Below are positions 1 to 10,629 of a stretch of DNA of 39,487 bases, in pieces. The number at the start of each line of letters is the position of its first letter. Positions within the stretch are counted from its first letter, which is position 1. Location: positions 1 through 39,487 of the forward strand of contig MSJI02000484.1 in the NCBI GenBank assembly GCA_001931905.2. The letters run 5' to 3'. Made by a program: the position numbers and the translations under genes. The stretch is from Cladosporium sp. IMV 00045 (taxonomy: Eukaryota; Ascomycota; Dothideomycetes; Cladosporiales; Cladosporiaceae). The notes beneath the pieces were generated by a model. It saw only the letters and a list, made by a program, of their open reading frames with translations, did no database searches and was not told the origin of the DNA.

Positions 1-443
1 AGCAGAGGAGCTGCCCTACCCCCGGTGCTGCTGCCATGAACCCCGTCGGCCGTGGCGCTGGCGCCCCCTTCAGGGGTGGTTTCGCTGGTGGCCGTGGTGG
101 CTTCGCCGGTGGCCGCGCCACCAGCTGCTACAAGTGCGGTGGTCCCAACCACTTCGCTCGTGACTGCCAGGCTCAGGCCATGAAGTGCTACGCTTGCGGC
201 AAGCTTGGTCACATCTCCCGTGACTGCTCTGCCCCTAACGGTGGCCCCCTCAATGCCGCCGGCAAGACCTGCTACAGGTGCGGCGAGGCCGGCCACATCA
301 GCAGGGACTGCGCCCAGTCCGTCGAGACTGGTGGTGTGCCTCCCATCAACGGCGAGACCAACGTGACTCCCGCCGCTGTCCCGAACCCGGAGGCTGCTGC
401 TGTTCAGGTCGCCCCCGTCGTTCCGGCCCCGATGGTGGCTTAA
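1..443 (+). CDS. CCHC zinc-knuckle protein, Gis2/CNBP-like (3' part)
   Basis: The frame is open from the window edge through the first visible ATG at 36, so the 5' end probably lies outside and this ATG is internal. An RGG/FGG-rich linker is followed by three CCHC knuckles of the form CX2CX4HX4C, starting with CYKCGGPNHF, CYACGKLGHI and CYRCGEAGHI, and then a Pro/Ala/Val-rich tail. Proteins of the Gis2/CNBP/Byr3 family carry about seven such knuckles and bind single-stranded nucleic acid and translating mRNA; the missing knuckles would lie upstream. Codons end mostly in C, as expected for a highly expressed gene. The family call is good; orthology to Gis2 is inferred. Confidence 0.85.
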   Translation, partial: QRSCPTPGAAAMNPVGRGAGAPFRGGFAGGRGGFAGGRATSCYKCGGPNHFARDCQAQAMKCYACGKLGHISRDCSAPNGGPLNAAGKTCYRCGEAGHISRDCAQSVETGGVPPINGETNVTPAAVPNPEAAAVQVAPVVPAPMVA

Positions 444-1342
444 ATAGCCTCGGTATAGAGACTGCTTGACTGGCCATCAGGCACACGGCAGAAACGACAT
501 TACCGGCCACACTTTCTCTTCTATATAACCATTCAACATTTCGGCATGGCGTCCTCCCATTTCACAATTCGCGATATCCAGCGTTTTAACCACACCAACG
601 ACCGCTCACGGACACGACCTTTCACACCACAAAAAAGCGTTTTCCCCTTGTACGACATCACGACCCAGCATATACCCCCGTACGCGAGCCTTAGTGCGGA
701 GGATCGAGAGACAAAGGAGGACTTACGAGGGCTTACCCTGCTTGTAGAAGTCAAGCCCTTTGAGTCGCGGGAGGGAGATTGAGAAAAAAATTGCAACGTA
801 TGGGGCAGATGAGGTGCTGGAGAGCGAAGCTCCAGCCCATCATAGGAGAGTGCGAGACAAGACGTAGAGCAGTGTCGATGGGGAAGGGCGAATCGAAGCA
901 TGTTACATCTCATCAACCAGTATCTTCATCTCGTTGCAAGTGATTTTTTGACAGGTTTGCGTCGTTGCGTCCGAAGCTCAGCTGACTGGTCGTTAGTGTG
1001 CTGAGCGCTATTCGAGAATTTTCTTCTCTACAAACTCACAAGGATGATGTTGAAGAACGACTCTACAACGATATTGGTCTTCTGCATAAGTTCTACTTTC
1101 GTGTATACTTGTACGTGGGCTGAGGTGTCAAGCCCGCCAAGAGGTGAGGTTGAACGGGCTTCGCGCCTTCCTTCTCAAGAGCAACTGCCCATACCACACC
1201 CCTCTTCTCAGCATTCTCAAATTTCGCTTGGATCTCTTCTATTTCTTCGTATCATCATCCAATTCCATGACCCATCGGCCAAATTACCGCATATCATCAT
1301 TTCCATCATCAGACTCTTCATTCCGTCGTTCCCACCGAAGCC
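444..1342. other. Intergenic region between zinc-knuckle gene and DMC1
   Basis: This stretch holds the 3' UTR of the zinc-knuckle gene and the promoter of DMC1. A TATA-like stretch lies near 521-529. Small open frames at 546-782 (+) and 533-916 (-) look like chance: no recognisable domain and no consistent codon bias. The last 150 bases before the DMC1 start are pyrimidine-rich, as is usual for fungal 5' leaders. Confidence 0.5.
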
Positions 1343-2678
1343 ATGCCACGTTCAGCAACCAGCAGTGACGACGAAGAGGTGAATCTTCAGCCGATTTGCT
1401 TTAGTGTAGCGTTACCGCTGACCCTAGTTTAGGATCAGAGCCTGATTGTCGACATTGATCAGCTGCAATCTCATGGCATCAACCAGAGCGACATCTTGAA
1501 GCTGAAAGCTTCTGGCTTGTACACCGTGTCTGTAAGTACCGTTCTGGTTGTCGCCAAAACGAATGCCATCATTGACCGTATTCCAACAGGCTGTACACTC
1601 ACTCCACAGCAAACAGCTGCTCAAGATCCGCGGGTTCTCTGAAGTCAAGGTCGAGAAGGTCAAAGAAGCCGTCAAGAAGTGCTTAGTATGTTCGAATCTG
1701 CTCCTCCTAAAGGTACACATTCTGATTATTTTCCAGCCGAATGGTGGTGGCTTCATGACTTCTGCCGACCTTGCCGTTGTCAGGAAGCGCTGCTTCCGTA
1801 TCTCGACTGGAAGTAGGCAGTGGGATTCGATTCTCAATGATGGGTTCCAGTCCGCGAGCATCAACGAAGTCTATGGAGAGTTTCGTAAGTATTTGTATCT
1901 GCGCAGAGGCACATCAACTGACGCCTCAAAGGCTGCGGCAAGACACAACTTTCACACACAATGGCTGTGATCGCCCAGCTGCCGAAGGAGAAAGGTGGTG
2001 CTGAAGGAAGAGTTGCCGTCATCGACACTGAAGGGACATGGCGCCCAGAGCGTATCAAGCAAATCTCTGAGCGGTTCGGAAGTGAGTCCTTCATTCTCCT
2101 GTGGCCTAAGTGGCAGAGCTGATAATACCCAGTTGACCATGAAGCTGCCAACGAAAACATTCTCTACGTGCGCGCGGAGAATAGCGAGGACCAACACGAA
2201 CAGCTGTGTGGCTTGGCTGAGCCGTTCGCTTCTGGACAATACCGTCTCCTCATCATCGACAGCATCATGACACACTTCCGCAACGACTATCATGGCCGTG
2301 GTGAGCTGAACGAGCGTCAGGGCAAGCTGGGCCAGCATCTCCGCAAGCTCAGTCAGATGGCAGAGGAGTTCAACATCACAGTGTTGATCATCAACCAAGT
2401 CCAGTCGGACCCCGGCGCAAGTGCCCTGTTTGCTAGTGCGGACGGTCGTAAACCCATTGGCGGACATGTTCTCGCCCACGCTTCAACTACTCGCATTCTT
2501 CTTCGCAAGGGCAGAGGCGAAGAGAGAGTGGCGAAGGTGATTGATTCCCCGGGTATGTGGTGCTTTCCCCTTTCCCTCAGCAATTCGAGCCTCACTTACC
2601 GCCATCTTAGACTGCGCCGAGAAAGAAGCCACATACATCATCACGACTGGCGGGATCAATGATCCAGACAAGGCTTGA
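1343..2678 (+). CDS. dmc1: Meiotic recombinase Dmc1 (RecA/Rad51 family)
   Basis: Seven exons: 1343-1378, 1433-1531, 1590-1685, 1737-1884, 1932-2081, 2133-2552 and 2611-2678. Together they give an uninterrupted protein of 338 residues, the usual Dmc1 length. The N-terminal helix-hairpin-helix region ([18 protein letters not shown]) is followed by the RecA core. Walker A reads [12 protein letters not shown] and is split by the fourth intron; Walker B is [10 protein letters not shown]; loop L2 is [20 protein letters not shown]. The GEFRCGKTQ form and the [20 protein letters not shown] tail separate it from Rad51. Dmc1 forms filaments on single-stranded DNA and catalyses interhomologue strand exchange in meiosis. 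One oddity is a normally conserved GGG just before Walker A, which here reads NDG. Confidence 0.95.
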
Positions 2679-2974
2679 ATGCCTCGTTGTTCCAGAACCA
2701 TGGCTCTCACATGCAAGCGACACCCAGCTTAGACCATACCGGATTTGCTATGTTCAATGATGTTACAACGAATCGGTGCGCTTAATATGCTACTGAAATA
2801 AGATGAGGTGATATGATGCTTCAATGTTGCTCAGTATATACTTCGTATACTCCATCACTTCATCTTATTTTGTTCTCATTTCTCTCGTAAGCTCGTGAAT
2901 TCCATCTGCTAATAATACCACCTCCCGATTCATTTCCGGTCAACCAACCCCACAAAAAGACTCGTATCATTCGA

Positions 2975-4710
2975 CTAGTACACATATCGCCAACCTCTCT
3001 CAACACCGCTGTGCTCGCTATACCCCTCCGCCTCATCGAGCGCCTTGTTCAGACGCTTCGCCCACCACTTGACACCCCAGCAAAGCAGCACCGTGCAAAG
3101 GCAGCCGAAAAGAATAAGCCCTCCTCCGAGTCTGTAGAAAGGCTCATGCTTGGTTGGGAAGAAATACGGCGAAAACCAATGCGAGCACTGACTGACGCAG
3201 TTGGCGATGGCGATCAACGCGGCTTTCTTAGATCGCGGCGCGGGCACCAGAGTTGTCTCCCAGGACAATTGCAGGTTCAGGCCGTTGTACGTGCCGCTGA
3301 CGAGGAGGCAGGCGCCGAAGTAGCGTGCGCCGATGTTGGGGGTCGAAATCATAATGGACGTCCCGATAGCGGAGAAGAAAATTGGTACGATGATGTGGTA
3401 GCACGATTCTCGGAACTTGCCTGAGCTCCACGCCAGCGCGCAGGCACAGGCGTATGCCAGGGCGTATGGGGGAGCCTGGACCAGGTAGGTGTTGAGTTCG
3501 GAGAAGCCGAAGGTCTTGATGATCTGTTTGGGTCGATTAGCATTAGCTTTGGGGCGTTTGCTGTTTCGATCGAAGCATATGACTTACGGATGGGAAGAAG
3601 TCCTTGAAAGACTGAGCGTTGATGAGGGAGAAGTGCATGCCGCAGAACATCCAAGTGAAAGGGTCCTTGACGGCTTCCTTGAGCCCGTCCCAAGTGCCGC
3701 CGACCTGTTCTTGCTTTCCGCCGTTGGAGAGGAGGACGCGGTATTGTGCCATTTGCCTCTCTTCTTCCGTCAGCCATCTGGTGTTCTCGGGCCAGTCGGG
3801 CAAAAGGAAGAAAGCGACCACGCCGACAAGGATACTGGCTGCGCCCTCGATGATGAAGAACCATTGCCAGCTATCGACAACTCGTCAGTTCTGGAGTTAC
3901 GAATTGCTCGGAGGTTTGGGTAGTATCTCACCTGTACAGACCTGCGATTCCGCCCATGGTGTGAAGGATACCAGCAGCGAGGAAACCGGAGATAATGTTC
4001 GAGATGGTATTGCCAGCGTGCCAGACTGCCATGCGCATCGGGCTCTCCTCCTTGGTGTACCACGACGAAGTCATAAGGGTAATACCCGGGAGGCGCTTCG
4101 CATAGGCCAGTAACGAATCGAACCATGCAGAATCCAACGCCAGAGGTGACTGCGGGCATACAGATCGTACAGATACTCCATCCGATCATCATACCAGGAA
4201 GCAGGAGACTCGGGCGCACTTTGGCGAGCCACAGGTTGCCAGGGAGTTGACCGATGAGGTAGCCGACGTAGAAGGTGGAAATGCCGGTGCTCCAGACCGT
4301 GTCCGACATGTTGAGGTCGTCTTGGAGACCCGCAATTCTAGCTGCATTGGTTCTCAGAAATGTCCTTAAATTCTTCTACTCGTATCTGGAACGCCCTTAC
4401 CGTTTGATACGTTGATGCGATCGAGATAGCTATCGATTGTTAGTCGGTTGTGGATCCAAAGGTCGAAGGACAAACGGGTCGCTTACTTCATCAAGAACAT
4501 GATCGTAATCGTCGGCATCAGCCTCCAATCGATACGACGAAGCAGTCGCTTGTTCAAAGCGGCCATTTGGGAGTTGTCGAGATCGCGAAGAGCATCGAAT
4601 CTGGATTGAATGGCAGCCGGTGAGACATCCTCGGACGTCTCGATGGCGACGTCAACTTTTTCTGTCGACATTCTTTCGACTTTCTCGGTGTCGAGTTTCT
4701 CAGTGGTCAT
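2975..4710 (-). CDS. MFS transporter, ACS (Dal5/allantoate permease-like) family, with apparent frameshift
   Basis: Exons on the minus strand: 4710-4487, 4429-4401, 4341-3932, 3870-3588 and 3523-2975. Recognisable segments include NYLDRINV with the first membrane helix, RFVTGLCEAP, LPGITLMTSSWYTKEES, SWQWFFIIEGAAS and LPDWPENTRWLTEEE. These are typical of the anion:cation symporter family (allantoate, nicotinate, pantothenate and related organic anions), which has 12 membrane helices. The summed exons (1495 nt) are not a multiple of three. Between CEAP and LPGIT, near 4087-4097, the frame changes with no room for an intron; about five nucleotides are missing relative to the family pattern EAPF(F/L)PG. 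This is either a true inactivating deletion or an assembly error. It is divergent from the tricarboxylate carrier gene and shares its promoter. Confidence 0.85.
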
Positions 4711-5396
4711 CTTGGTTCAGCGTATGATAGAGTGTCGAAGATATGCGCTTGGAGGTGTCAAGGTCTTGTCGAAATGGTTCCCCAAAACGTCGCAAGCCTG
4801 CGACCTTTATCTTCTTCTCATGCCTTCATACTCTTCGCCTGTCCTCAAGCTTTACTTTGGTCGCCAAGCTCGTAGGCTTGAGATCTAGCCATTGAACACC
4901 CCCAGAACAAGCCCCATGGGGTAGTCTCCGCTCGCGTGGCTATCAGAAACGGGTGTGTACAGTGCTACTTCACGTGGTAGAGTTGCTTGGCGACAGAGGC
5001 TAGCCGCTCGGCATTGAGTTTTTATTTCTCGGATGACTGCTGCACTTGTTGAATGTCGTCCGCGGAACATGAGAAGCCGCGGATGTTGGAACGGTCTGAG
5101 GGTGACTCCGACGGAAGACGTTGTGCGAAGCTATACCGATCATGCAAACTATCAAGACCACGTAAACAACGGCTTATGGTGTGCCGGTGGTTGGAAACAT
5201 GGTAAATCTGCTGAGGCACTGATCAGTAAGGAGAGCACGTAGACGCAAAAGTCAATATTCAATATTAACTTGAGCGTCCCGTGACGAAGGTGTAGCCATC
5301 AATTTCTCCATTTACATTCATCTCGTTATTCTGCTCCCAATTGCTTAGCTGCTTGTAGTCAACCAAAGACAACGGTTTCACCAGAAGTTTGACAAG
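4711..5396. promoter_or_regulatory. Divergent promoter of ACS transporter and tricarboxylate carrier
   Basis: 686 bases with no credible gene lie between two divergent starts. The region holds one copy of the shared cluster motif at 5060-5082 and a nearby CCGACGGAAG half-site at about 5108-5117. Short open frames (4885-5070, 5022-5219, 5033-5242) overlap on both strands and show no protein features. Confidence 0.6.
5060..5082 (+). promoter_or_regulatory. Cluster motif copy A (CCGCGGAA-N9-CCGNGG, Gal4-type CGG-N11-CCG)
   Basis: The core reads CCGCGGAACATGAGAAGCCG and is followed directly by CGG, so the palindrome CCGCGG occurs at both ends (5060-5065 and 5077-5082). CGG at 5063-5065 and CCG at 5077-5079 are separated by exactly 11 bases, the spacing bound by Gal4-like Zn2Cys6 dimers. 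Its first 13 bases are identical to copy C at 10815-10837. It lies about 315-340 bases before the carrier start at 5397 and about 350 bases before the ACS transporter start at 4710. Confidence 0.7.
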
Positions 5397-6299
5397 ATGC
5401 AAGCAGCTGCATCTCCTCTGGCGGTAGCACCGCAACATGCTGCTGTCCAACCAAAGCAAAAGAAGACGCAGGTGTCGCCTTTGGCATCACTCTTCGCCGG
5501 AAGTGTTGCAGGCGGCATCGAGGCCATGACCACGTACCCATTCGAATACGCAAAGACTCGCGCTCAACTTCGATCCACGACCTCACATGGCAATGCCTTT
5601 CAGATGCTCCGGACCACGATTAGCGCCGAAGGCGTTTCCAGCATATACACAGGTTGCAGCACGCTGGTCGCCGGCACCGCATTAAAAGCAGGTGTGCGCT
5701 TCCTGGCATTCGACTCCATCAAAGCACAGCTCGCGGATGAGCATGGGCGATTATCGACGTCAAGAGGCATCTTAGCGGGCATGGCAGCTGGAGCGGTGGA
5801 GTCAGTGCTGGCCGTAACGCCCACCGAGCGTATCAAAACGGCTCTAATCGACGATGCGAAGGGCGCCAAAAGATTCCGCTCCAGTCTTCACGGAGTAACG
5901 ACGCTGCTGAAAGAGCAGGGTATGCTGGGTTTGTACAGAGGCCTCGTGAGCACCACTGTCAAGCAGTCAGCGACATCTGCCGTCAGGATGGGCTCATACA
6001 ACACGCTGAAGACTCAGTACGCAACGAGGATGGGCCATGCACCCAAGAGCACACTGGAGACTTTCGGCATGGGTGCTATCGCCGGCTGCATTACTGTGTA
6101 TGCGACCCAGCCGTTCGACACGGTCAAGACCCGAGCGCAAAGCAGCCAAGGAGAGACCCTCATGGTCGCTATCAGAGGTACTTGGCAAGATGGAGGTCTG
6201 CGGACCTTCTGGAGAGGCAGCACCATGCGTTTGGGCAGGCTCGTGCTTTCCGGAGGCATTGTTTTTTCCATTTACGAGAAGGTCATTAGCTTTTTCTAA
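5397..6299 (+). CDS. Mitochondrial tricarboxylate (citrate) carrier, Ctp/MttA family
   Basis: Single exon, 300 residues, the normal length for the mitochondrial carrier (SLC25) family. Three repeats of about 100 residues each carry the PX[DE]XX[KR] signature: PFEYAK (residue 48 on), PTERIK and PFDTVK. The segments TYPFEYAKTRAQL and VTPTERIKTALIDDAKG are those of fungal tricarboxylate carriers. The group includes the housekeeping citrate exporter and the cis-aconitate exporters MttA (Aspergillus terreus) and Mtt1 (Ustilago). Such proteins sit in the inner mitochondrial membrane and exchange citrate or aconitate for malate or another anion. Exact substrate cannot be read from sequence alone. 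It lies directly upstream of a Zn2Cys6 regulator and near a PrpF-type isomerase, which hints at a specialised paralogue rather than the housekeeping one. Confidence 0.88.
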   Translation: MQAAASPLAVAPQHAAVQPKQKKTQVSPLASLFAGSVAGGIEAMTTYPFEYAKTRAQLRSTTSHGNAFQMLRTTISAEGVSSIYTGCSTLVAGTALKAGVRFLAFDSIKAQLADEHGRLSTSRGILAGMAAGAVESVLAVTPTERIKTALIDDAKGAKRFRSSLHGVTTLLKEQGMLGLYRGLVSTTVKQSATSAVRMGSYNTLKTQYATRMGHAPKSTLETFGMGAIAGCITVYATQPFDTVKTRAQSSQGETLMVAIRGTWQDGGLRTFWRGSTMRLGRLVLSGGIVFSIYEKVISFF

Positions 6300-6673
6300 T
6301 TCACTGCAATTCTTCGAAGCGCAGTTTCCCTGTTGTCGAAGTGTTCTCCTCTGTTGTAACGTATATCATAACTGCTGCACCAAATGCCGTTGACGAGATG
6401 ATGTTGTTTCGTAGAGAAGACGCGATATGGGTCGTGGTGGTGACAGACGTGGGGCGGGGCGGTGGAGTCCAAGTGAAAGCTTTCCATGGAAGATGGGAAG
6501 CCGCGGAAGTGAACTTGCCGAGGTGGAAGAGATGGGTTGCTTTGGAGCTGATGAACTGCGGACAGGTATGCCCGCGGACGATCTTTCTTCTGCATCACAC
6601 TCATCTCTCTCCATCTCATCAACGTTTTTCGGATTATCCATGGAAAGTCTCTGAATCAGAGCGCACACACGTC
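6300..6673 (+). promoter_or_regulatory. Promoter of the Zn2Cys6 regulator gene
   Basis: This 374-base stretch holds the 3' UTR of the carrier gene and the upstream region of the regulator. It contains copy B of the cluster motif at 6501-6523, about 150-170 bases before the regulator ATG, which is where autoregulation would act. The open frames here (6341-6823 +, 6296-6622 -, 6366-6668 -) are mutual overlaps without protein features, except where the first includes the real first exon. Confidence 0.55.
6501..6523 (+). promoter_or_regulatory. Cluster motif copy B (CGG-N11-CCG) in the regulator promoter
   Basis: The core reads CCGCGGAAGTGAACTTGCCG, then AGG, fitting CCGCGGAA-N9-CCGNGG. CGG at 6504-6506 and CCG at 6518-6520 are 11 bases apart. 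The spacer contains a small inverted repeat, AAGT-GA-ACTT. The position suggests that the regulator acts on its own gene; that is inference. Confidence 0.65.
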
Positions 6674-9068
6674 ATGCCAGCAGAGAAGCGACAAGGCGGC
6701 CGCGCTCAGCGTGCTTGCGCGTACTGCAGGAAACGAAAGGTCCGCCACCCCGAATCAGATCTATATAGCCTATTGACTTATGGACGAATAGATGAAATGC
6801 ACCGGCGAGCGTCCGCGTTGTAAGAATTGTGAAATTTATGATCAAGAATGCATCGTAGTGACCGCCACGCGGAGGTCCCGGCCCACCAATGCCGCCATCA
6901 ACCAATTGAGAGAAGAGAACCGACGTCTACGCGAACAAGGCTCTCAGGATAGATCTCATAGCGTAGATTTTTCCTCTCAGGAGGAGATCAGCCCAGGCCA
7001 GAACGTGGTGCATCCGGTAGTTGATGAGACGACACCTTCTAGTATGGAGATTCCACCTAGTGATCCGCCGCATCAGACTACAACGCTGGCCGGGACACCA
7101 CGGTCTACGGGCGGTGCATCGACTTATCATGGGCCTACGAGTACATTGTTCGATGATGCCATGCCGGCTAATCAGCAATCCCGTTCTTGGTTATCTAAAG
7201 AACGGGAAGCGTGGATGCCAAAAGTGCTCATAGCAGCTGCTGCGGAGCAACGACAGTATGAAAATATCAATGCTCGCGATGGGAAGCTGGATTTTGATGG
7301 AGTAGATCCTGAGCTCGGTCTGCATTTGCTAAATCTCCATTGGAACCGTCAACACCATTCATTCCTTGTCACTTATCGGCCGGCTTTCATGCGCGATATG
7401 GCTTGCAACGGCCCATACTTCTCCAAAATTTTGCTAAACGCTATATACTATGGCGCCGCAAAATTTAGTCCGCGGTTAGAGCTGCGTAAGAACCCTGATG
7501 ATGTGCGTACTGCTGGCTGGCAGTTCCGAAATCGTGTGCGCGATCTACTGGGGCAGGCACTGGACCATAGCGAGATCACGACCATTCAAGCATTGCTCCA
7601 GATGAGCAACTCATTATTCGCTCTTGGCGATGAACAGAGCGCTGCTTGGTTCTATGCCGGAACAGCATTCCGCATGCTGGTAGATCTCGGACTGCACGTG
7701 GACGCAACGATGCTGCCAATGATGCATCGCTTGTCAGAAGAAGACTTGGAGATCAGACGCCGCGTATACTGGGCGGCGTTTGTCGTCGATAAGATGCAAT
7801 CCTTGTATCAAGGTCGGCCGGCTAGTCTGAGAGCTCTCGAAGGTTCAGTACCGATCGTCTTCCTAGACACATATGAAGAACTGGAACAGTGGACGCCCTG
7901 GGCTTACACGAGTGGGACCAGCTATCCTGGATCTCCAAGCTACAGCGTCTCCACTTTCAAGGAGTTCTGCAAATTGTGTATCATTCTTCATGACGTTCTT
8001 GACAGAATGTACTGTGAAGGAAAAGAGAAGCGGAGCACCGAAGGTTTGATCCAGGATCTAGACACCCTGGAAATGCGCATGCACGATTGGAGAACGAATC
8101 TTCCTGCTCATTTAACCATAGACGTCAGTGAGAACAACTCAAGCAAACACGTTCCGCCTCCACATGTATTTTCACTACAGTAGGTACAGGCTCTATCCCC
8201 AACAGAATGAATGCTGATCGTTATTCACAGAGCTACTTGGAATACTCTACGGATCTTGTTGCACCGTCCATTGGTTGCTGATGGCCATCTTCATCAGACT
8301 TTCCCTTCAACAGCAAAGTCCTCTTTTGCGGCTTGTACAGAGGCTGCTATGAATATCGTCAAGCTTGTGCGATTATACGACAAATACTTCTCTGTGAAAA
8401 GAGCACCGTACCTCATATCCTATTCTACTTACGTTGCCGCTACAATCCACGTTCGCATTGCGGCGATCAGGACCTCCACCTCTGAGGCGCACGAGCACCT
8501 ACGCACATGTCTCTCTGTCTTCAACCAGAATTCTGCAACCAATCACGCAGTCCGAAAGGCATCCATGGTAATTGAAGCTTTGATGAAGAGAATGGGAGTC
8601 ACTGTTGAGAATCTAAACGACGACCGGCCAATCTCACCAGTCACCTATTCGACGAAACAGCCCGGAGTCACCGACAAGTCGCCACAACAACGCTCCGGTA
8701 GCCTCGCTCACCCGGGTACTTTGGAGCCTGTCCGTCCTCAATCCGAAGTTGGCAACCTGATGAACCCCGAGCCAACCATGGTCGCTGGACAGTTTGTGCC
8801 TGACCTGGACGTTGATGCCATAATCCATAGCTTTATGCAAGAGCAGCAGCTCCAAGGACCAAATCAGCCTTACATGTCGGGTCCAATGGAATACGGCCCT
8901 CACAATAACAACAACGATCTTCCCAGTCACGATCAAGGACCACTGCTTAATGGGGAGTTCGGCATGTTTGACGATGCCTTGTTTGGATTTAATGCTTCAG
9001 CGTTCGATTGGTATTACCCCAGCGTCGTGCCTAACGACCCGCAAAACTTCGCCTCTCGGAGTACTTAA
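6674..9068 (+). CDS. Zn2Cys6 transcription factor with fungal-specific TF domain
   Basis: Three exons: 6674-6739, 6792-8179 and 8231-9068, giving 763 residues. The binuclear zinc cluster is CX2CX6CX6CX2CX6C (C15, C18, C25, C32, C35, C42), the same spacing as Gal4, and is split after residue 22 by the first intron. A basic linker and a short coiled coil (INQLREENRRLREQ) follow, as expected for a dimer. The middle part (about residues 180-450; ALLQMSNSLFALGDEQSAAW, FRMLVDLGLHVD, RRRVYWAAFVVDKMQS) is the fungal-specific transcription factor domain, and the end is acidic and Asn/Gln-rich. The first intron has an unusual donor, GTCCGC, but a good branch-like TTGAC. The gene lies inside a transporter/isomerase block whose promoters share a CGG-N11-CCG site, so it is the likely pathway regulator. 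Confidence 0.9.
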
Positions 9069-9275
9069 TTAATCGGTTCCGGACGAGAATTACGAGAATA
9101 GCAGCCTATCGTATTGTACACCTCGCAACCATCTCTGGATCTTCAGCGAAATATTTCAATGTGACAATACATTTCAGCTGTACTAAAGTAAAGGGTATAA
9201 GCTCTATCTGTTCAATCGGCAAGATCCCTTGGGGAAAAAAAAATCTTTCTTAAGGGTCCCAGAATATCCTCGGAT

Positions 9276-10629
9276 CTACTGCAAGTAATAGACGGTGCCC
9301 TCAAAGAGACGTCGAGCCGTCCTAAACACAGTCACCTCTTCCGCGCGGTTGTACATATCCAACGATACGTCAACATCCATGTCGCCGCCCGTGTGCCTGA
9401 TGGCGACTCGCTCACGATGCAGCGCCGACTTCAGGCTGGGTGTGCCTGAGTCTCTTCTCTCCGTGGACGCTTCGTTACGGATAGCGTGCGCTACTGTTCC
9501 TTCGGTGCATGCTGCTGTGGCGAGGCATACAGCACCAGTCAGCTGCAGAGATCCATGTACCTTGCCCATGGAATATGCGACGACTTGGATCTCCGCGCCA
9601 GGCTTTGTGGGTTGTGTGAGAACGGCAATCTTTGGAGTGCCTCTGACGCGAGACGCCTCCTCAGTGCCCTTAGCCAGTCCCATCAGGACGGCCGCCTCTC
9701 TCCTTACGAGTTCCATGAAATCGATGGACTCCTCAGCGTATGGTCCCTGTTCGTGATAGGACTCTGGCAATGAAGTGGCGTCCACGAAACAAAAAGGGTT
9801 GGCGGCGTCGACCAAGCTGACTTGCACTGGTATGGGAGCACACTCCAAGGCAGGCTGAATCAGAATGGTATCCATTGGTCGACCAGAAGGAAGCAGTTTG
9901 CCCGTCATCGCACCAGATGGTTTTGCAAAACTCATCTGCACGCGACTTCCTGTTGAGCTCAAGCCGGGCAAAGCGCAATCTCCGTCTTCCAGGAAATGGC
10001 CTTCATCGTCGACTTGAACGGTCTCTTTGACGACCGCGTTTGTGTTTGTGACAAAGACTCTGACTTGGACCTGTGCATGATTCCGTCAGTGAAGATCAAG
10101 ACTAGCGTATTTCATCGCCACCCACCTCTTTTTGGCCGGGCTCCACCTTGACCATTCCCTCATCAACAGCAAACGGGCCCACTCCGGACGCGATGTTTCC
10201 ACAATTACCGGTCATGTCAAGTTTCGGCGATCCGAGAGCCACCTGAACAAAGGTGTAGTCGACATCAGCTTCCGGGCGACTTGAGCGCGATACGACTGCG
10301 ACCTTTGATGTCGTTGAAGTCGCTCCACCGATCCCGTTCAATTGTTTGGGGTCGGAATCATAAGAGCCCATGACTCGAGTGATCACAGGCGCCCAGTCGC
10401 TTTCTTTGGGAGGCAAGTCCTTCTTGTGAAGGTAAAGCCCCTTCGATGTGCCAGCTCTCATCCATACTGCAGGCAATGCTCTGCGTCGTTTGACAGGCTC
10501 GATAGGCTGCGCGGCCGGCTGTGCAGCGGGAATAGGGAATCCAGGCATGATTGGGAGAGGAATTTGAGGATAGTGAGGAATATGAGGAATCACTATTGCT
10601 TGCGTGCGCTGGACGGCGGTTTTGAACAT
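9276..10629 (-). CDS. PrpF-family isomerase (methylaconitate/aconitate isomerase-like)
   Basis: Two exons, 10629-10126 and 10070-9276, give 432 residues, slightly longer than bacterial PrpF (about 390-400) because of an N-terminal extension. Family features are WMRAGTSKGLY near the start, LNGIGGATSTTSKVA, the GNCGNIASGVGPFA loop with its conserved Cys at about 143, and GTVAHAIRN with IRHTGGDMDV near the end. PrpF proteins have a diaminopimelate-epimerase-like fold and isomerise or tautomerise unsaturated di- and tricarboxylates: 2-methylaconitate, 4-oxalomesaconate, 3-methylitaconate, and aconitate in the Ustilago enzyme Adi1. The substrate here is unknown. The start at 10629 is the first ATG; M28 (MPGFPIPAAQ) is an alternative that would drop a basic leader. 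It is divergent from a sugar-porter-family transporter. Confidence 0.88.

Noticed and set aside
546..782. 78-residue open frame downstream of the zinc-knuckle gene
   Set aside because: No domain, an overlapping frame on the other strand, and it lies where a 3' UTR is expected.
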